Shown here: one piece after another, positions 37,014 to 46,204 of the stretch | How the letters are laid out: every line of letters begins with the position of its first letter | Numbering within the stretch: position 1 is the first letter of the stretch | Assembly: GCF_000374825.1 (NCBI RefSeq) | Contig: NZ_KB895383.1 | Span: 1-64,000, forward strand | Reading direction: 5' to 3' | Source of the DNA: Paenibacillus sanguinis 2301083 = DSM 16941 | GTDB taxonomy: Bacteria; Bacillota; Bacilli; Paenibacillales; Paenibacillaceae | DNA: 64,000 nucleotides | Program-made: the position numbers and the translations under genes | Notes under the pieces: generated by a model | What the model was told of the DNA's origin: nothing | The model's database searches: none | The model's input: only the letters and a program-made list of their open reading frames with translations

Positions 37014-38075
37014 TTGTCAGATCGTAAAGCAGCGCTGGAGATGGCGCTTCGCCAGATAGAAAAGCAGTTCGGTAAGGGGTCGATCATGAAGCTGGGTGAA
37101 TCGACACATATGCAAGTGGAGATCGTTCCGAGCGGTTCAATTGCCTTGGATATTGCGCTTGGCACAGGTGGACTTCCACGGGGACGGATTATTGAAGTGT
37201 ACGGACCGGAATCGTCAGGTAAGACGACCGTAGCATTACATGCGATTGCCGAAGTGCAAAAGATTGGTGGACAAGCTGCCTTTATCGATGCGGAGCATGC
37301 ACTGGACCCTTCCTATGCAGGCAAGCTGGGCGTAAATATCGACGAGCTGCTATTATCCCAACCGGATACAGGAGAGCAGGCGCTGGAGATTGCGGAAGCG
37401 CTCGTGCGCAGTGGGGCGGTAGACATTATCGTCATTGACTCTGTAGCAGCCCTCGTTCCTAAGGCTGAGATTGAAGGCGAAATGGGCGATTCTCATGTGG
37501 GCTTGCAGGCCCGCTTGATGTCGCAGGCTTTGCGGAAGCTCTCCGGGGCCATCAGCAAATCCAAGACGATTGCGATCTTTATTAACCAGTTGCGCGAGAA
37601 GGTCGGCGTAATGTTTGGTAATCCCGAGACAACACCAGGTGGCCGGGCTTTGAAATTCTATTCGACAGTGCGTTTGGATGTGCGTCGGATTGAGACAATC
37701 AAGATGGGCAATGATATGGTCGGGAATCGTACAAGAGTCAAGGTAGTCAAGAACAAGGTAGCCCCACCGTTCAAGCAGGCAGAAATTGATATTATGTATG
37801 GTGAAGGTATTTCCAAGGAAGGCAGCATCATTGATATCGGCGTAGAACTGGATATTGTAGATAAGAGTGGTGCGTGGTATTCCTTTGCTGGTGAGCGTTT
37901 GGGTCAAGGTCGCGAGAATGCCAAGCAGTACTTGAAGGAGCATGGCGACATTGCCGATGTGATTGAACAGAAGATTCGGCAGGCCAGCAACCTGACCACT
38001 TCCGTAGCTCCGACCTCCGCTGAAGAATTGGAAGCTGAGCAACAGGAAGAACAAGCGCTTCTTGAAGATAAATAG
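37014..38075 (+). CDS. recA: Recombinase RecA
   Basis: RecA forms ATP-dependent filaments on single-stranded DNA for recombination and SOS induction. The 353-residue product has the N-terminal [20 protein letters not shown], Walker [11 protein letters not shown] near residue 66, Walker [13 protein letters not shown], the L2 loop region [18 protein letters not shown] and an acidic C-terminus rich in E and Q. The start is TTG 37014 with AAGGATGTGA upstream. LexA box, promoter and terminator flank it. Confidence 0.98.
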   Translation: MSDRKAALEMALRQIEKQFGKGSIMKLGESTHMQVEIVPSGSIALDIALGTGGLPRGRIIEVYGPESSGKTTVALHAIAEVQKIGGQAAFIDAEHALDPSYAGKLGVNIDELLLSQPDTGEQALEIAEALVRSGAVDIIVIDSVAALVPKAEIEGEMGDSHVGLQARLMSQALRKLSGAISKSKTIAIFINQLREKVGVMFGNPETTPGGRALKFYSTVRLDVRRIETIKMGNDMVGNRTRVKVVKNKVAPPFKQAEIDIMYGEGISKEGSIIDIGVELDIVDKSGAWYSFAGERLGQGRENAKQYLKEHGDIADVIEQKIRQASNLTTSVAPTSAEELEAEQQEEQALLEDK

Positions 38076-38099
38076 TCTTTTAGCCTAGACGCTAGTGAG

Positions 38100-38139
38100 C
38101 GCTCTGATCCTCGGCTGTTGCCGGGGCAGAGCGTTTTTT
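38100..38139 (+). terminator. Terminator after recA
   Basis: CGCTCTG and CCTCGGC pair with GCCGGGG and CAGAGCG around TGTT, followed by six Ts. recX starts 31 bases later, so some read-through is likely. Confidence 0.88.
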
Positions 38140-38169
38140 ATTGGTATAAATCGCCGGGAGGGATCTGGT

Positions 38170-39027
38170 TTGGATAACGGAATGAAGGATCACGGGAACT
38201 CGTGGCCAAGACCGGGCGAGAGAGATCGTGGAGGAAAAAAAGAGGAACGGGAAATTGTTGATATCTCTGACGAATCCTTTTGGCAGCCTCTGCCGAAAAC
38301 AGTAGAAAAGGAGCAACGCCAGGAGATAGAAGAGGACATCCAGAGGTTGGATGCTTTGCCTGAAGATATGGAGTTGACTATCACCTCGGTATTGATGCTG
38401 AAACGCCCCAAGCACAGCTATCAGATTCGTTTTGGCAGCTACAGTCTGGAGGTTCACGAGGATGTAATGATTAAATATCGCATGATTAAAGGTGCGGTAT
38501 TTACCAAGGCTGAACTGGAGGACATTGTGGCTGCGGATGAGCGCCAGCAGAGCTATATCCATGCTCTGAAATATTTAGGCATGAAGCCGAGGACAGCCTA
38601 TGAGATATCCCAACGTTTGGGTGAAAAAGGGTGGGGCCAGCCTGTGATAGAGGATGTTTTGACCCGTTTGCAGAGCGAGGGGTATATCGATGATGCTGTG
38701 TACGCTCAGGAATGGGTCTCCCAGCGAGTGAGGAACCGTGGCAAGGGGAAGTTATGGGTCGGACATGAACTTCGCCAGAAGGGGGTCTCCAAGCCCTACA
38801 TTGAGGAGGCACTGAGCCGCTTAAGCGAAGAGGATGAGTATGATAGCGCCCTGCAGCTAGGGAGCAAGAAGTGGAGAAGCCTATCGGGGGAGCTGCTTGA
38901 TAAAAAGCGGAAGACAGGAGCTTTCTTGCAACGCAGAGGATTTAGCGGCGGGGTTGTCTCGCGGGTGATGCGCGAGCTTGGCGGACGGGGCGACATGAAT
39001 GGATTGGACGATTGGGAAGAAGAATAG
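38170..39027 (+). CDS. recX: RecA regulatory protein RecX
   Basis: RecX modulates RecA filament activity. The 285-residue product has three-helix RecX repeats in the C-terminal two thirds (ALKYLGMKPRTAYEISQRLGEKG, YIDDAVYAQEWVSQRVRNRG, GHELRQKGVSKPYIEEALSR, AFLQRRGFSGGVVSRVMREL). An N-terminal extension of about 90 residues is charged and E/K-rich. TTG 38170 follows GGGAGGGA by 6 bases; an in-frame start at 38095 would lie inside the recA terminator. Confidence 0.9.
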   Translation: MDNGMKDHGNSWPRPGERDRGGKKEEREIVDISDESFWQPLPKTVEKEQRQEIEEDIQRLDALPEDMELTITSVLMLKRPKHSYQIRFGSYSLEVHEDVMIKYRMIKGAVFTKAELEDIVAADERQQSYIHALKYLGMKPRTAYEISQRLGEKGWGQPVIEDVLTRLQSEGYIDDAVYAQEWVSQRVRNRGKGKLWVGHELRQKGVSKPYIEEALSRLSEEDEYDSALQLGSKKWRSLSGELLDKKRKTGAFLQRRGFSGGVVSRVMRELGGRGDMNGLDDWEEE

Positions 39028-39054
39028 GATTAGGCAGGTAACTCCTGTCATGGC

Positions 39055-39084
39055 TTGACAATATCTTTTGTCAAATAATAAAAT
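39055..39084 (+). promoter_or_regulatory. Promoter upstream of rny
   Basis: A perfect TTGACA (39055-39060), 18 bases, TAAAAT (39079-39084). The transcript would start near 39091 and have a leader of about 240 nt before rny. Confidence 0.7.
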
Positions 39085-39274
39085 GAAATATGAACCTATA
39101 TCGCATCATCCCTTTTTTTCCTTCCAAAACAACGGGTGGCGATGGATTCTGTTCTTCAATCATGAAGGCAAGGCACGGCCTTTAAGCGGTGCGTTGCTGC
39201 GTGAAACCGCCGAACTAAATGGGCAAGTCATGTATGTTTTAAATGATGATGAACTAAGGAACGAAAGTAACTAA
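39083..39274 (+). CDS. Possible small protein in the rny leader
   Basis: An open frame of 63 codons from ATG 39083, with a protein-like sequence (HHPFFSFQNNGWRWILFF, then HEGKARPLSGALLRETAELN). I recognise no family. Against it: no ribosome site, and the ATG overlaps the -10 box of the promoter, so it would have to be expressed from recX read-through. A TTG at 39068 would lengthen it by five codons. Confidence 0.3.
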   Translation: MKYEPISHHPFFSFQNNGWRWILFFNHEGKARPLSGALLRETAELNGQVMYVLNDDELRNESN

Positions 39275-39328
39275 AAACTGCAAACATCCCAAGGAATGCC
39301 TTGGAGGAAACAACGGGGAGGTGAACAG

Positions 39329-40870
39329 ATGAGTCCTGTAATCTGGAGCGTTCTCGTTGCAGCCGCTTTATTCTTTGGGTTCGTGATCGGATATTTTATT
39401 CGCAAGTCTCTTGCCGAAGCTAAAATTTCCAGTGCCGAACAAGCTGCCGTTCAGATCATAGAAAATGGTAAAAAAGAGGCAGAAGCACTGAAAAAGGAAA
39501 CGGTTCTGGAAGCTAAGGATGAAGTCCACAAGCTAAGAGCCGAAGCTGATAAAGACATTCGTGAACGTCGGAATGAAATACAACGACAAGAAAGACGATT
39601 GTTGCAAAAAGAAGAGTCGCTGGATAAAAAATTAGAATCGCTGGAACGTAAAGAAGAACAAGTGGTCAGCAAAGAGAAACGCATTGAAGAGACACAGCAG
39701 CAGATTGACTTGATTTACAAAAATCAAGTGCAGGAGCTGGAACGGATTTCTAATCTCTCGATGGAAGATGCTCGTACGATCATCTTGAACAACGTGGAGC
39801 AGGAAGTGCGCCATGAAACTGCACAGATGATTAAGGACATTGAGCAGCAGGCAAAAGAAGAAGCGGATAAGAAATCCCGGGAGATTATTACGCTTGCTAT
39901 TCAGCGTTGCGCAGCCGATCATGTTGCGGAGACTACGGTGTCCGTTGTAACGTTGCCTAACGAGGAAATGAAAGGTCGGATTATCGGCCGGGAAGGCCGG
40001 AATATCCGTGCTCTTGAGACGCTTACCGGGATTGATCTCATTATCGACGATACGCCGGAAGCGGTTATTCTGTCAGGCTTTGATCCGATTCGCCGTGAAA
40101 TTGCCCGTACGGCACTGGAGAAACTGGTGGCAGACGGACGGATTCACCCGGCAAGAATCGAAGAGATGGTAGAAAAATCGCGTCGGGAAGTGGATGAACG
40201 TATTCGCGAATATGGTGAGCAGGCTACCTTTGAGGTGGGTGTGCATGCACTGCATCCTGACTTGATCAAAATTTTGGGACGTCTCAAGTTCCGGACAAGC
40301 TACGGTCAAAATGTATTGAAGCACTCGATGGAGGTTGCTTACCTGGCAGGGCTGATGGCCGGGGAGCTTGGCGAAGACATTACACTCGCCAAACGGGCAG
40401 GCTTGCTGCATGATATCGGTAAAGCGCTGGATCATGAAGTGGAAGGATCTCATGTCGAAATCGGCGTAGAGCTGGCTAAGAAATACAAAGAGCATCCGGT
40501 AGTTATCAACAGTATTGCCTCGCACCATGGCGATTGTGAAGCGACTTCCGTTATCGCTATGCTGGTTGGCGCAGCCGATGCTTTGTCAGCGGCAAGACCA
40601 GGGGCACGTCGTGAAACGCTGGAAACGTACATTCGACGTCTTGAGAAGCTCGAAGAAATCTCCGAGTCTTTTGAAGGAGTCGAGAAGTCGTTTGCCATTC
40701 AGGCGGGTCGTGAAGTCCGTGTTATGGTACAACCGGAAAAGATTGATGACGCGGAAGCGTTCCGGTTGGCGCGAGATATTACGAAGACGATTGAAAGTGA
40801 ACTGGATTACCCGGGGCATATTAAAGTCACCGTGATCCGCGAGACGCGGGCGGTTGAATACGCCAAGTAA
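39329..40870 (+). CDS. rny: Ribonuclease Y
   Basis: RNase Y is the membrane-anchored endonuclease that begins much mRNA decay in Bacillota. The 513-residue product has an N-terminal membrane helix ([20 protein letters not shown]), a long charged coiled coil (about residues 30-190), a KH domain ([15 protein letters not shown]) and an HD domain with [15 protein letters not shown] and ASHHGD. ATG 39329 follows GGGGAGGTGA; ATG 39296 would add 11 atypical residues. A CCAAGG-AATG-CCTTGG hairpin lies just upstream at 39289-39304. Confidence 0.97.
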   Translation: MSPVIWSVLVAAALFFGFVIGYFIRKSLAEAKISSAEQAAVQIIENGKKEAEALKKETVLEAKDEVHKLRAEADKDIRERRNEIQRQERRLLQKEESLDKKLESLERKEEQVVSKEKRIEETQQQIDLIYKNQVQELERISNLSMEDARTIILNNVEQEVRHETAQMIKDIEQQAKEEADKKSREIITLAIQRCAADHVAETTVSVVTLPNEEMKGRIIGREGRNIRALETLTGIDLIIDDTPEAVILSGFDPIRREIARTALEKLVADGRIHPARIEEMVEKSRREVDERIREYGEQATFEVGVHALHPDLIKILGRLKFRTSYGQNVLKHSMEVAYLAGLMAGELGEDITLAKRAGLLHDIGKALDHEVEGSHVEIGVELAKKYKEHPVVINSIASHHGDCEATSVIAMLVGAADALSAARPGARRETLETYIRRLEKLEEISESFEGVEKSFAIQAGREVRVMVQPEKIDDAEAFRLARDITKTIESELDYPGHIKVTVIRETRAVEYAK

Positions 40871-40884
40871 AGGTTATGCTGAAG

Positions 40885-40910
40885 AAGTGGCCCCTCGCGG
40901 GCCGCTTTTT
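40885..40910 (+). terminator. Terminator after rny
   Basis: AAGTGGCCC (40885-40893) pairs with GGGCCGCTT (40899-40907) around CTCGC, followed by Ts. Confidence 0.8.
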
Positions 40911-40982
40911 CATTGCCTGACCAGGGCTTAAAGCATCTGCTGCACTCAAGGCGGCTGGTTTGCAAGTGAAGGAGGGTACAAC

Positions 40983-41777
40983 ATCAAAGTTCTATTTATC
41001 GGAGACATTGTTGGAAATACGGGACGTAAGGCGCTTAAGGCAACATTGCCCCATTTGAAATCCAAGTACAATCCGCATATTATTGTGGCCAACGGGGAGA
41101 ATGCGGCAGCGGGGCGGGGAATTAACGCCAATATTGCCAGAGAGTTCTTCGAGCAAGGCATTCATGGGTTAACGATGGGCAATCATACCTGGGACAATAA
41201 AGAAATATTTGATTTCATTGACGATGAGCCGCGGATGGTTCGTCCTGCGAACTTTCCTCCGGGAACTCCTGGCCTGGGTTTTACCGTGGTTAAGGGAAAT
41301 GGCAAAGAGCTGGCGATTGTTAACCTCATGGGCCGGACCTTCCTGCCGGCGATAGATGATCCTTTTCGAGCTGCGGATGAAATTGTGGCTCAGTTGGCCA
41401 AAAAGCATAAATGTATTTTAGTGGATTTCCATGCCGAAGCGACCTCGGAGAAAATTGCCATGGGCTGGCATCTGGATGGCAGAGCTTCTATGGTAGTAGG
41501 TACGCATACTCATGTGCAAAGCAATGATGACACAATCCTTCCACAAGGAACGGCCTATTTGACGGATACCGGCATGGTAGGCTCACGTGAAGGCATCCTT
41601 GGTATGGAGCGTACGGCGGTGTTGCGTAAATTCACAACTCAGCTTCCGGTCCGCTTCCAGGTCTGTGAAGGCAAATGGCACTTTCATGCGGTCATTGTCG
41701 ATATTGATGAAGCTACCGGCAAAGCGCAGAAAATACAAAAGATCCGTCTGCTTGAGGACGAATGGCTGATGGACTAG
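40983..41777 (+). CDS. ymdB: YmdB-type metallophosphoesterase (cyclic-nucleotide phosphodiesterase), apparent ATC start
   Basis: YmdB hydrolyses 2',3'- and 3',5'-cyclic nucleotides and influences biofilm genes. The product is 264 residues counted from ATC 40983: KVLFIGDIVGNTGRKALK, ANGENAAAGRGI, GNHTWDNKE, VDFHAEATSEK and VGTHTHVQSND carry the metal ligands. AAGGAGGG (40969-40976) is 6 bases before the ATC. No in-frame ATG, GTG or TTG occurs between the stop at 40929 and TTG 41046, and starting at TTG 41046 would delete the essential GD metal motif. An AUC start codon is the simplest reading. It sits between rny and spoVS as in B. subtilis. Confidence 0.88.
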   Translation: MKVLFIGDIVGNTGRKALKATLPHLKSKYNPHIIVANGENAAAGRGINANIAREFFEQGIHGLTMGNHTWDNKEIFDFIDDEPRMVRPANFPPGTPGLGFTVVKGNGKELAIVNLMGRTFLPAIDDPFRAADEIVAQLAKKHKCILVDFHAEATSEKIAMGWHLDGRASMVVGTHTHVQSNDDTILPQGTAYLTDTGMVGSREGILGMERTAVLRKFTTQLPVRFQVCEGKWHFHAVIVDIDEATGKAQKIQKIRLLEDEWLMD

Positions 41778-41849
41778 GAAGGCTTGGCTTTGCTGAAATC
41801 ATCGATGTCCTTGCTGTCAAGGCATCGCGAAGTTTGTCTCCGAGAAAAA

Positions 41850-41876
41850 GAAGGAATTATTTGAGTTCTCACGAAT
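41850..41876 (+). promoter_or_regulatory. Sigma-H-like promoter of spoVS
   Basis: GAAGGAATT (41850-41858), 11 bases, CACGAAT (41870-41876) agrees with RnAGGAWWW-N11-RnnGAAT except for the first R. spoVS of B. subtilis is a sigma-H gene. Confidence 0.6.
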
Positions 41877-41924
41877 ATCTTCTAAGTAGTGGAATTCAAC
41901 TAATTTCCCAGGGAGGTACGAACG

Positions 41925-42185
41925 ATGGAAGTATTAAAGGTTTCAGCAAAATCCAACCCCAATTCCGTTGCCGGCGCTCTTGCTGGAGTTCTTAGAGAAC
42001 GTGGCGGCGCTGAATTGCAAGCCATTGGGGCAGGTGCTCTCAACCAAGCCATTAAAGCTGTAGCGATCGCCCGGGGATTTGTTGCTCCAAGCGGTGTGGA
42101 CCTGATTTGTATTCCGGCGTTTACGGATATTGTTATTGATGGTGAGGATCGTACGGCCATTAAATTGATTGTTGAACCAAGGTAA
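41925..42185 (+). CDS. spoVS: Stage V sporulation protein S
   Basis: SpoVS is an 86-residue Alba-like protein needed for normal septation and coat stages of sporulation. The sequence is highly typical: EVLKVSAKSNPNSVAGALAG, GAGALNQAIKAVAIARGF, DLICIPAFTDIVIDGEDRTA. ATG 41925 follows GGAGGT by 8 bases. It follows ymdB and has its own promoter and terminator. Confidence 0.97.
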   Translation: MEVLKVSAKSNPNSVAGALAGVLRERGGAELQAIGAGALNQAIKAVAIARGFVAPSGVDLICIPAFTDIVIDGEDRTAIKLIVEPR

Positions 42186-42205
42186 TTATTACGATAGAAA
42201 GACCG

Positions 42206-42234
42206 CCTGTTTACAACGGTAAACAGGTTTTTTT
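42206..42234 (+). terminator. Terminator after spoVS
   Basis: CCTGTTTAC pairs with GTAAACAGG around AACG, followed by seven Ts. Confidence 0.93.
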
Positions 42235-42308
42235 GTGTTTGTTTTTCATAACCTAAGATAATATGAGAAATATTCAGAAACCTCTATAAGGAGCAAGGAG
42301 GAAGTTCG

Positions 42309-43271
42309 ATGAGTCTACCCGTAAGTGATTTTCATTGTGACGCATTATCCAAGCTGCAATTGAATCCCAAGCTGAATTTTGCCGGATCCCGGAAGCTGGA
42401 CGTAAACTTGCGCCGGATGAAGCAAGGGGGAATCCAGTTGCAATGCTTTGCTATTTTCTTGTCTGAAAAGCTGGGAGCTCCCCGATTCGGACATATCCAG
42501 GAACAAATAGACCTGTTCTATAATCATATCGTTCGCTTGGGGGTACGCCCTATAGGCTTCGCCGAAGACTTGAAGGAGCTGGAACAATCCCGGGGAATCG
42601 GTGGCTTGTTATCGCTGGAGGGGGCGGATGGCCTGGAGGGAAATCTCGATCATGTACGCAAATGCTTTGAACGGGGCGTGCGTATTCTTGGCTTAACCTG
42701 GAATTATGCCAATTGGGCGGCTGACGGCATTCTTGAGCCGAGAAACGGAGGACTGACACAGGCAGGCAGAGAACTCGTGGAATTGTGTCATGAGCTTGGT
42801 ATGATTCTTGACGTGTCGCATTTATCAGTAAAAGGCTTCTGGGAGCTGCAGGAACTGGCCGAAGCAGCGAGTCGGCCGTTTATAGCTTCGCACTCCAATG
42901 CCTACAGTGTGTGCGATCACGCACGCAACTTAAGGGATGACCAGATTGAAGCCATTATCAGACTCAACGGACGCATCGGCTTGACCTTTGTTCCATGGTT
43001 TGTGAAGAAGGGCCGACATCCATCAAGCCATGATCTACTCCCTCATATTGAGCATATATGCGCACTCGGAGGTGCTGATCATATCCTATTTGGCTCCGAT
43101 TTTGATGGGATCGAATCGCATTTAAGACATTTAAGCCATGCCGGCGATTACGCCAAATTCCAAGACATGCTGCTAAAGCATTATCCAGAAAGGCTTGTTC
43201 GCGGGTGGTTGTCCGGCCACGCAGCCGCATTCCTGCGGGATTGGCTACCCTTACGCAAGAAAGCGCTTTAA
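42309..43271 (+). CDS. M19 family dipeptidase (renal dipeptidase-like)
   Basis: A zinc dipeptidase of 320 residues with the M19 landmarks: DFHCDAL at the N-terminus (first metal ligands), SLEGADGLEG (bridging glutamate), GVRILGLTWNYANWAADG, LDVSHLS and FIASHSNA (histidine ligands), and ILFGSDFDGIE. ATG 42309 follows GGAGGAAG. It lies between spoVS and korA with its own gap on each side. The substrate cannot be told from sequence. Confidence 0.92.
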   Translation: MSLPVSDFHCDALSKLQLNPKLNFAGSRKLDVNLRRMKQGGIQLQCFAIFLSEKLGAPRFGHIQEQIDLFYNHIVRLGVRPIGFAEDLKELEQSRGIGGLLSLEGADGLEGNLDHVRKCFERGVRILGLTWNYANWAADGILEPRNGGLTQAGRELVELCHELGMILDVSHLSVKGFWELQELAEAASRPFIASHSNAYSVCDHARNLRDDQIEAIIRLNGRIGLTFVPWFVKKGRHPSSHDLLPHIEHICALGGADHILFGSDFDGIESHLRHLSHAGDYAKFQDMLLKHYPERLVRGWLSGHAAAFLRDWLPLRKKAL

Positions 43272-43448
43272 TTCATCCAATTGCGAGATAGAAATGATCG
43301 AAAACTACTATATGAAAAAAGGCGAGAAAACGCTTGCTTTTTATACGGACGCGACATAAAATTGACATGAATCTGAAACACAATGTTCACAAAATTTCGC
43401 GTTTATATTCTTTTTTCCATTGCGATACGATTAAAGGGGTGGGCGATC

Positions 43449-45230
43449 TTGATTAATCAATTGTCTTGGAAGATCGGTGGTCAGCAAGGTGAAGGGGTTG
43501 AAAGTACGGATCGCATTTTCTCGACGGCCTTAAACCGGTTGGGGTACTATCTGTATGGATATCGGCATTTCTCCTCTCGAATTAAAGGAGGGCATACCAA
43601 CAATAAGATACGGATCAGTACCAAGCCGATTCGTGCAATTTCCGACGATTTGGACATCTTAGTCGCTTTTGACCAGGAAAGTATCGATTTAAATGCGCAT
43701 GAGCTTCGTAGCGGCGGGGTGATCGTGGCCGACGCCAAGTTTAATCCAACGGTTCCGGAAGGCCAGAAGGCTCGTTTGTTCCCGGTACCGATTACGCAGC
43801 TAGCTGAAGAACTGGGCACATCATTAATGAAAAACATGGTTGCTTCCGGAGCCTCGTGGGCGTTGCTCGGACTTCCGCTGGACGTTTTTAATCAAGCTGT
43901 GGAAGAAGAGTTCGGCCGGAAAGGCCAAGCCATCGTGGAGAAAAATATTGAAGCCGTGAAGCAAGGCGCGGAGTACGTGTTAGAGCTTGCAGGCGGGCCG
44001 CTGGAAGAATTCCGGCTTGGGCCTGCGGACGGCAAGCAGAAGCTGTTCATGATCGGGAATGATGCTATCGGTTTGGGAGCCGTTGCGGCAGGATGCCGGA
44101 TTATGAGTGCTTATCCCATCACGCCAGCTTCAGAAATTATGGAATACCTGATTAAGAAGCTGCCTAAATACGGCGGAACTGTGGTGCAAACGGAGGACGA
44201 GATTGCGGCCATCACGATGGCGATTGGCTCCAGCTATGCAGGTGTGAGAACGATGACTGCTTCGGCTGGCCCCGGCCTGTCTCTGATGATGGAGGCGATT
44301 GGTCTGGCTGGCATGACAGAGACTCCGGTCGTCATCGTGGATACACAGCGTGGTGGACCGAGCACCGGTCTTCCAACCAAGCAGGAGCAAAGCGATATCA
44401 ATGCTCTAATTTATGGAACTCACGGGGAAATTCCGAAAATCGTCATTGCGCCAAGCTCGATTGAGGAATGCTTTTACGATACGGTAAAGGCATTTAATCT
44501 GGCGGACAAATATCAGGTGCCAGTCATTGTGGCTACGGACCTGCAGTTGTCCCTGGGCAAGCAATCCTGTGAACCGCTGGATTACAATCAGGTAACGATC
44601 GACCGCGGTTATTTGGTGAAGGACATTCCGGATCGCGATGATTCCAGCATATTTAACCGTTATGCACTTACTGAGAATGGCATTTCACCACGTGTTCTGC
44701 CAGGAGAGAAGAACGGAATCCACCATGTTACCGGGGTGGAGCATGATGAGTCGGGACGCCCATCGGAAAGTCCGGTTAACCGGAAGAAGATGATGGATAA
44801 ACGCTTGCGGAAGCTAACTCAATTAGAAGTGAAAGATCCGGTTCATTTGCAGGCGCCTCATACTGAACCTGATTTGCTTATTATCGGTATGGGTTCCACT
44901 GGCGGTACGATTGATCAGGCACGATTGCGCTTGGCTGAGGCTGGAGTGACCACTAACCATATGACGGTTCGTTTGATGCATCCGTTTCCGACGGAGCAGG
45001 TATTGCCGCAGATCGTCAAGGCAAAGAAGGTCGCTATCTTGGAGAATAACGCCACCGGCCAATTGGCCAATCTGATCAAGCAAAATGTTGGGTATCATAA
45101 TAAATTGGTTAACATTCTTAAATATGATGGAAATCCTTTTCTTCCTTTGGAAGTTTATAAAGAGTGCCTGAAAGCCGTCTCGGATCAAGCCAAAACGCAG
45201 GAGGAGCTGGTTAGAAATGGCAACCTTTAA
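43449..45230 (+). CDS. korA: 2-oxoacid:acceptor oxidoreductase, alpha subunit
   Basis: With KorB it oxidatively decarboxylates 2-oxoacids (probably 2-oxoglutarate) to acyl-CoA, passing electrons to ferredoxin. The 593-residue product has a fused gamma domain (SWKIGGQQGEGVESTDRIFS, then YRHFSSRIKGGHTNNKIR) and an alpha domain (GNDAIGLGAVAAGCRIMSAY with the TPASE motif, TMTASAGPGLSLMMEA), then a C-terminal domain. TTG 43449 has AAAGGGGTGG 6 bases upstream; an upstream start at 43383 is unlike the family. It overlaps korB by 14 bases. Confidence 0.93.
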   Translation: MINQLSWKIGGQQGEGVESTDRIFSTALNRLGYYLYGYRHFSSRIKGGHTNNKIRISTKPIRAISDDLDILVAFDQESIDLNAHELRSGGVIVADAKFNPTVPEGQKARLFPVPITQLAEELGTSLMKNMVASGASWALLGLPLDVFNQAVEEEFGRKGQAIVEKNIEAVKQGAEYVLELAGGPLEEFRLGPADGKQKLFMIGNDAIGLGAVAAGCRIMSAYPITPASEIMEYLIKKLPKYGGTVVQTEDEIAAITMAIGSSYAGVRTMTASAGPGLSLMMEAIGLAGMTETPVVIVDTQRGGPSTGLPTKQEQSDINALIYGTHGEIPKIVIAPSSIEECFYDTVKAFNLADKYQVPVIVATDLQLSLGKQSCEPLDYNQVTIDRGYLVKDIPDRDDSSIFNRYALTENGISPRVLPGEKNGIHHVTGVEHDESGRPSESPVNRKKMMDKRLRKLTQLEVKDPVHLQAPHTEPDLLIIGMGSTGGTIDQARLRLAEAGVTTNHMTVRLMHPFPTEQVLPQIVKAKKVAILENNATGQLANLIKQNVGYHNKLVNILKYDGNPFLPLEVYKECLKAVSDQAKTQEELVRNGNL

Positions 45231-46083
45231 AGAGTTCCGCAATAATGTAAAACCGAACTGGTGCCCGGGCTGCGGTGATTTCTCCATCCAGGCTGCTATC
45301 CAGCGGGGAGCGGCGAATGTCGGTCTGGAGCCAACGAATTTGGCCGTCATATCCGGTATTGGTTGCTCCGGCCGAATTTCGGGCTATATTAACGCCTACG
45401 GTCTGCACGGTATCCATGGACGTGCGCTGCCCATTGCCCAAGGGGTGAAGCTGGCTAACCGGGACCTGACCGTCATTGCCTCGGGGGGCGACGGGGATGG
45501 CTTTGCCATTGGGATGGGGCACACCATTCACGCCATACGCCGCAATATTAATATCACTTACATCGTAATGGACAATCAGATCTATGGATTAACCAAAGGG
45601 CAAACTTCTCCGCGCAGTGGAGAGGGCTTCAAGACGAAGAGTACGCCGGAAGGCTCCATTGAATCTACGTTGTCTCCACTGGAAATTGCCCTGGCTTCGG
45701 GCGCAACATTTGTAGCCCAGTCATTCTCTAGCGATATCAAGCAATTAATCTCATTAATTGAACAAGGAATTCAACATGAGGGCTTCTCCTTAATCAATGT
45801 GTTCAGCCCCTGTGTCACCTTTAATAAGGTGAATACCTATGATTGGTTCAAGGAGAACATCGTTAATCTCGATACGATCCCGGATTATGATCCCGGTAAC
45901 CGTGCCTTGGCGATGACCAAGCTGATGGAGACAGGCAGCATGATTACCGGCCTGATCTATCAGAATAAGGAGAGAAAGAGCTATGAGGACTTGGTGCATG
46001 GCTTTAGGAAGGAGCCGCTAGCTCATCAATCCTTAGCTTTACCTGAGCCTGAGTTTGACAATCTTGTAGCAGAATTTAGATAA
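45217..46083 (+). CDS. korB: 2-oxoacid:ferredoxin oxidoreductase, beta subunit
   Basis: The thiamine-diphosphate subunit partnered with KorA, 288 residues. Seen are NWCPGCGDFSIQAAIQ (cluster/TPP cysteines), GIGCSGRISGYINAYG, the TPP/metal motif ASGGDGDGFAIGMGHTIHA and DNQIYGLTKGQTSPRS. ATG 45217 overlaps korA, indicating coupled translation. A terminator follows. Confidence 0.94.
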   Translation: MATFKEFRNNVKPNWCPGCGDFSIQAAIQRGAANVGLEPTNLAVISGIGCSGRISGYINAYGLHGIHGRALPIAQGVKLANRDLTVIASGGDGDGFAIGMGHTIHAIRRNINITYIVMDNQIYGLTKGQTSPRSGEGFKTKSTPEGSIESTLSPLEIALASGATFVAQSFSSDIKQLISLIEQGIQHEGFSLINVFSPCVTFNKVNTYDWFKENIVNLDTIPDYDPGNRALAMTKLMETGSMITGLIYQNKERKSYEDLVHGFRKEPLAHQSLALPEPEFDNLVAEFR

Positions 46084-46090
46084 TTGATCA

Positions 46091-46126
46091 AAAAGGCGTC
46101 CATTTCCCATGGACGTCTTTTCCTTT
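46091..46126 (+). terminator. Terminator after korB
   Basis: AAAAGGCGTCCAT (46091-46103) pairs with ATGGACGTCTTTT (46109-46121) around TTCCC, then a C/T-rich tail ending TTTTT. Confidence 0.88.
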
Positions 46127-46204
46127 TTGGCGGCAATAGGTGTATAATGAAGAGCGATGTCAATTGTTAACGATATAGAGAATATACGAGGAGTGTTAGT
46201 AGAC

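Noticed and set aside
41046-41777. ymdB starting at TTG 41046
   Set aside because: This would remove the conserved first strand with the GD metal ligand and has no ribosome site.
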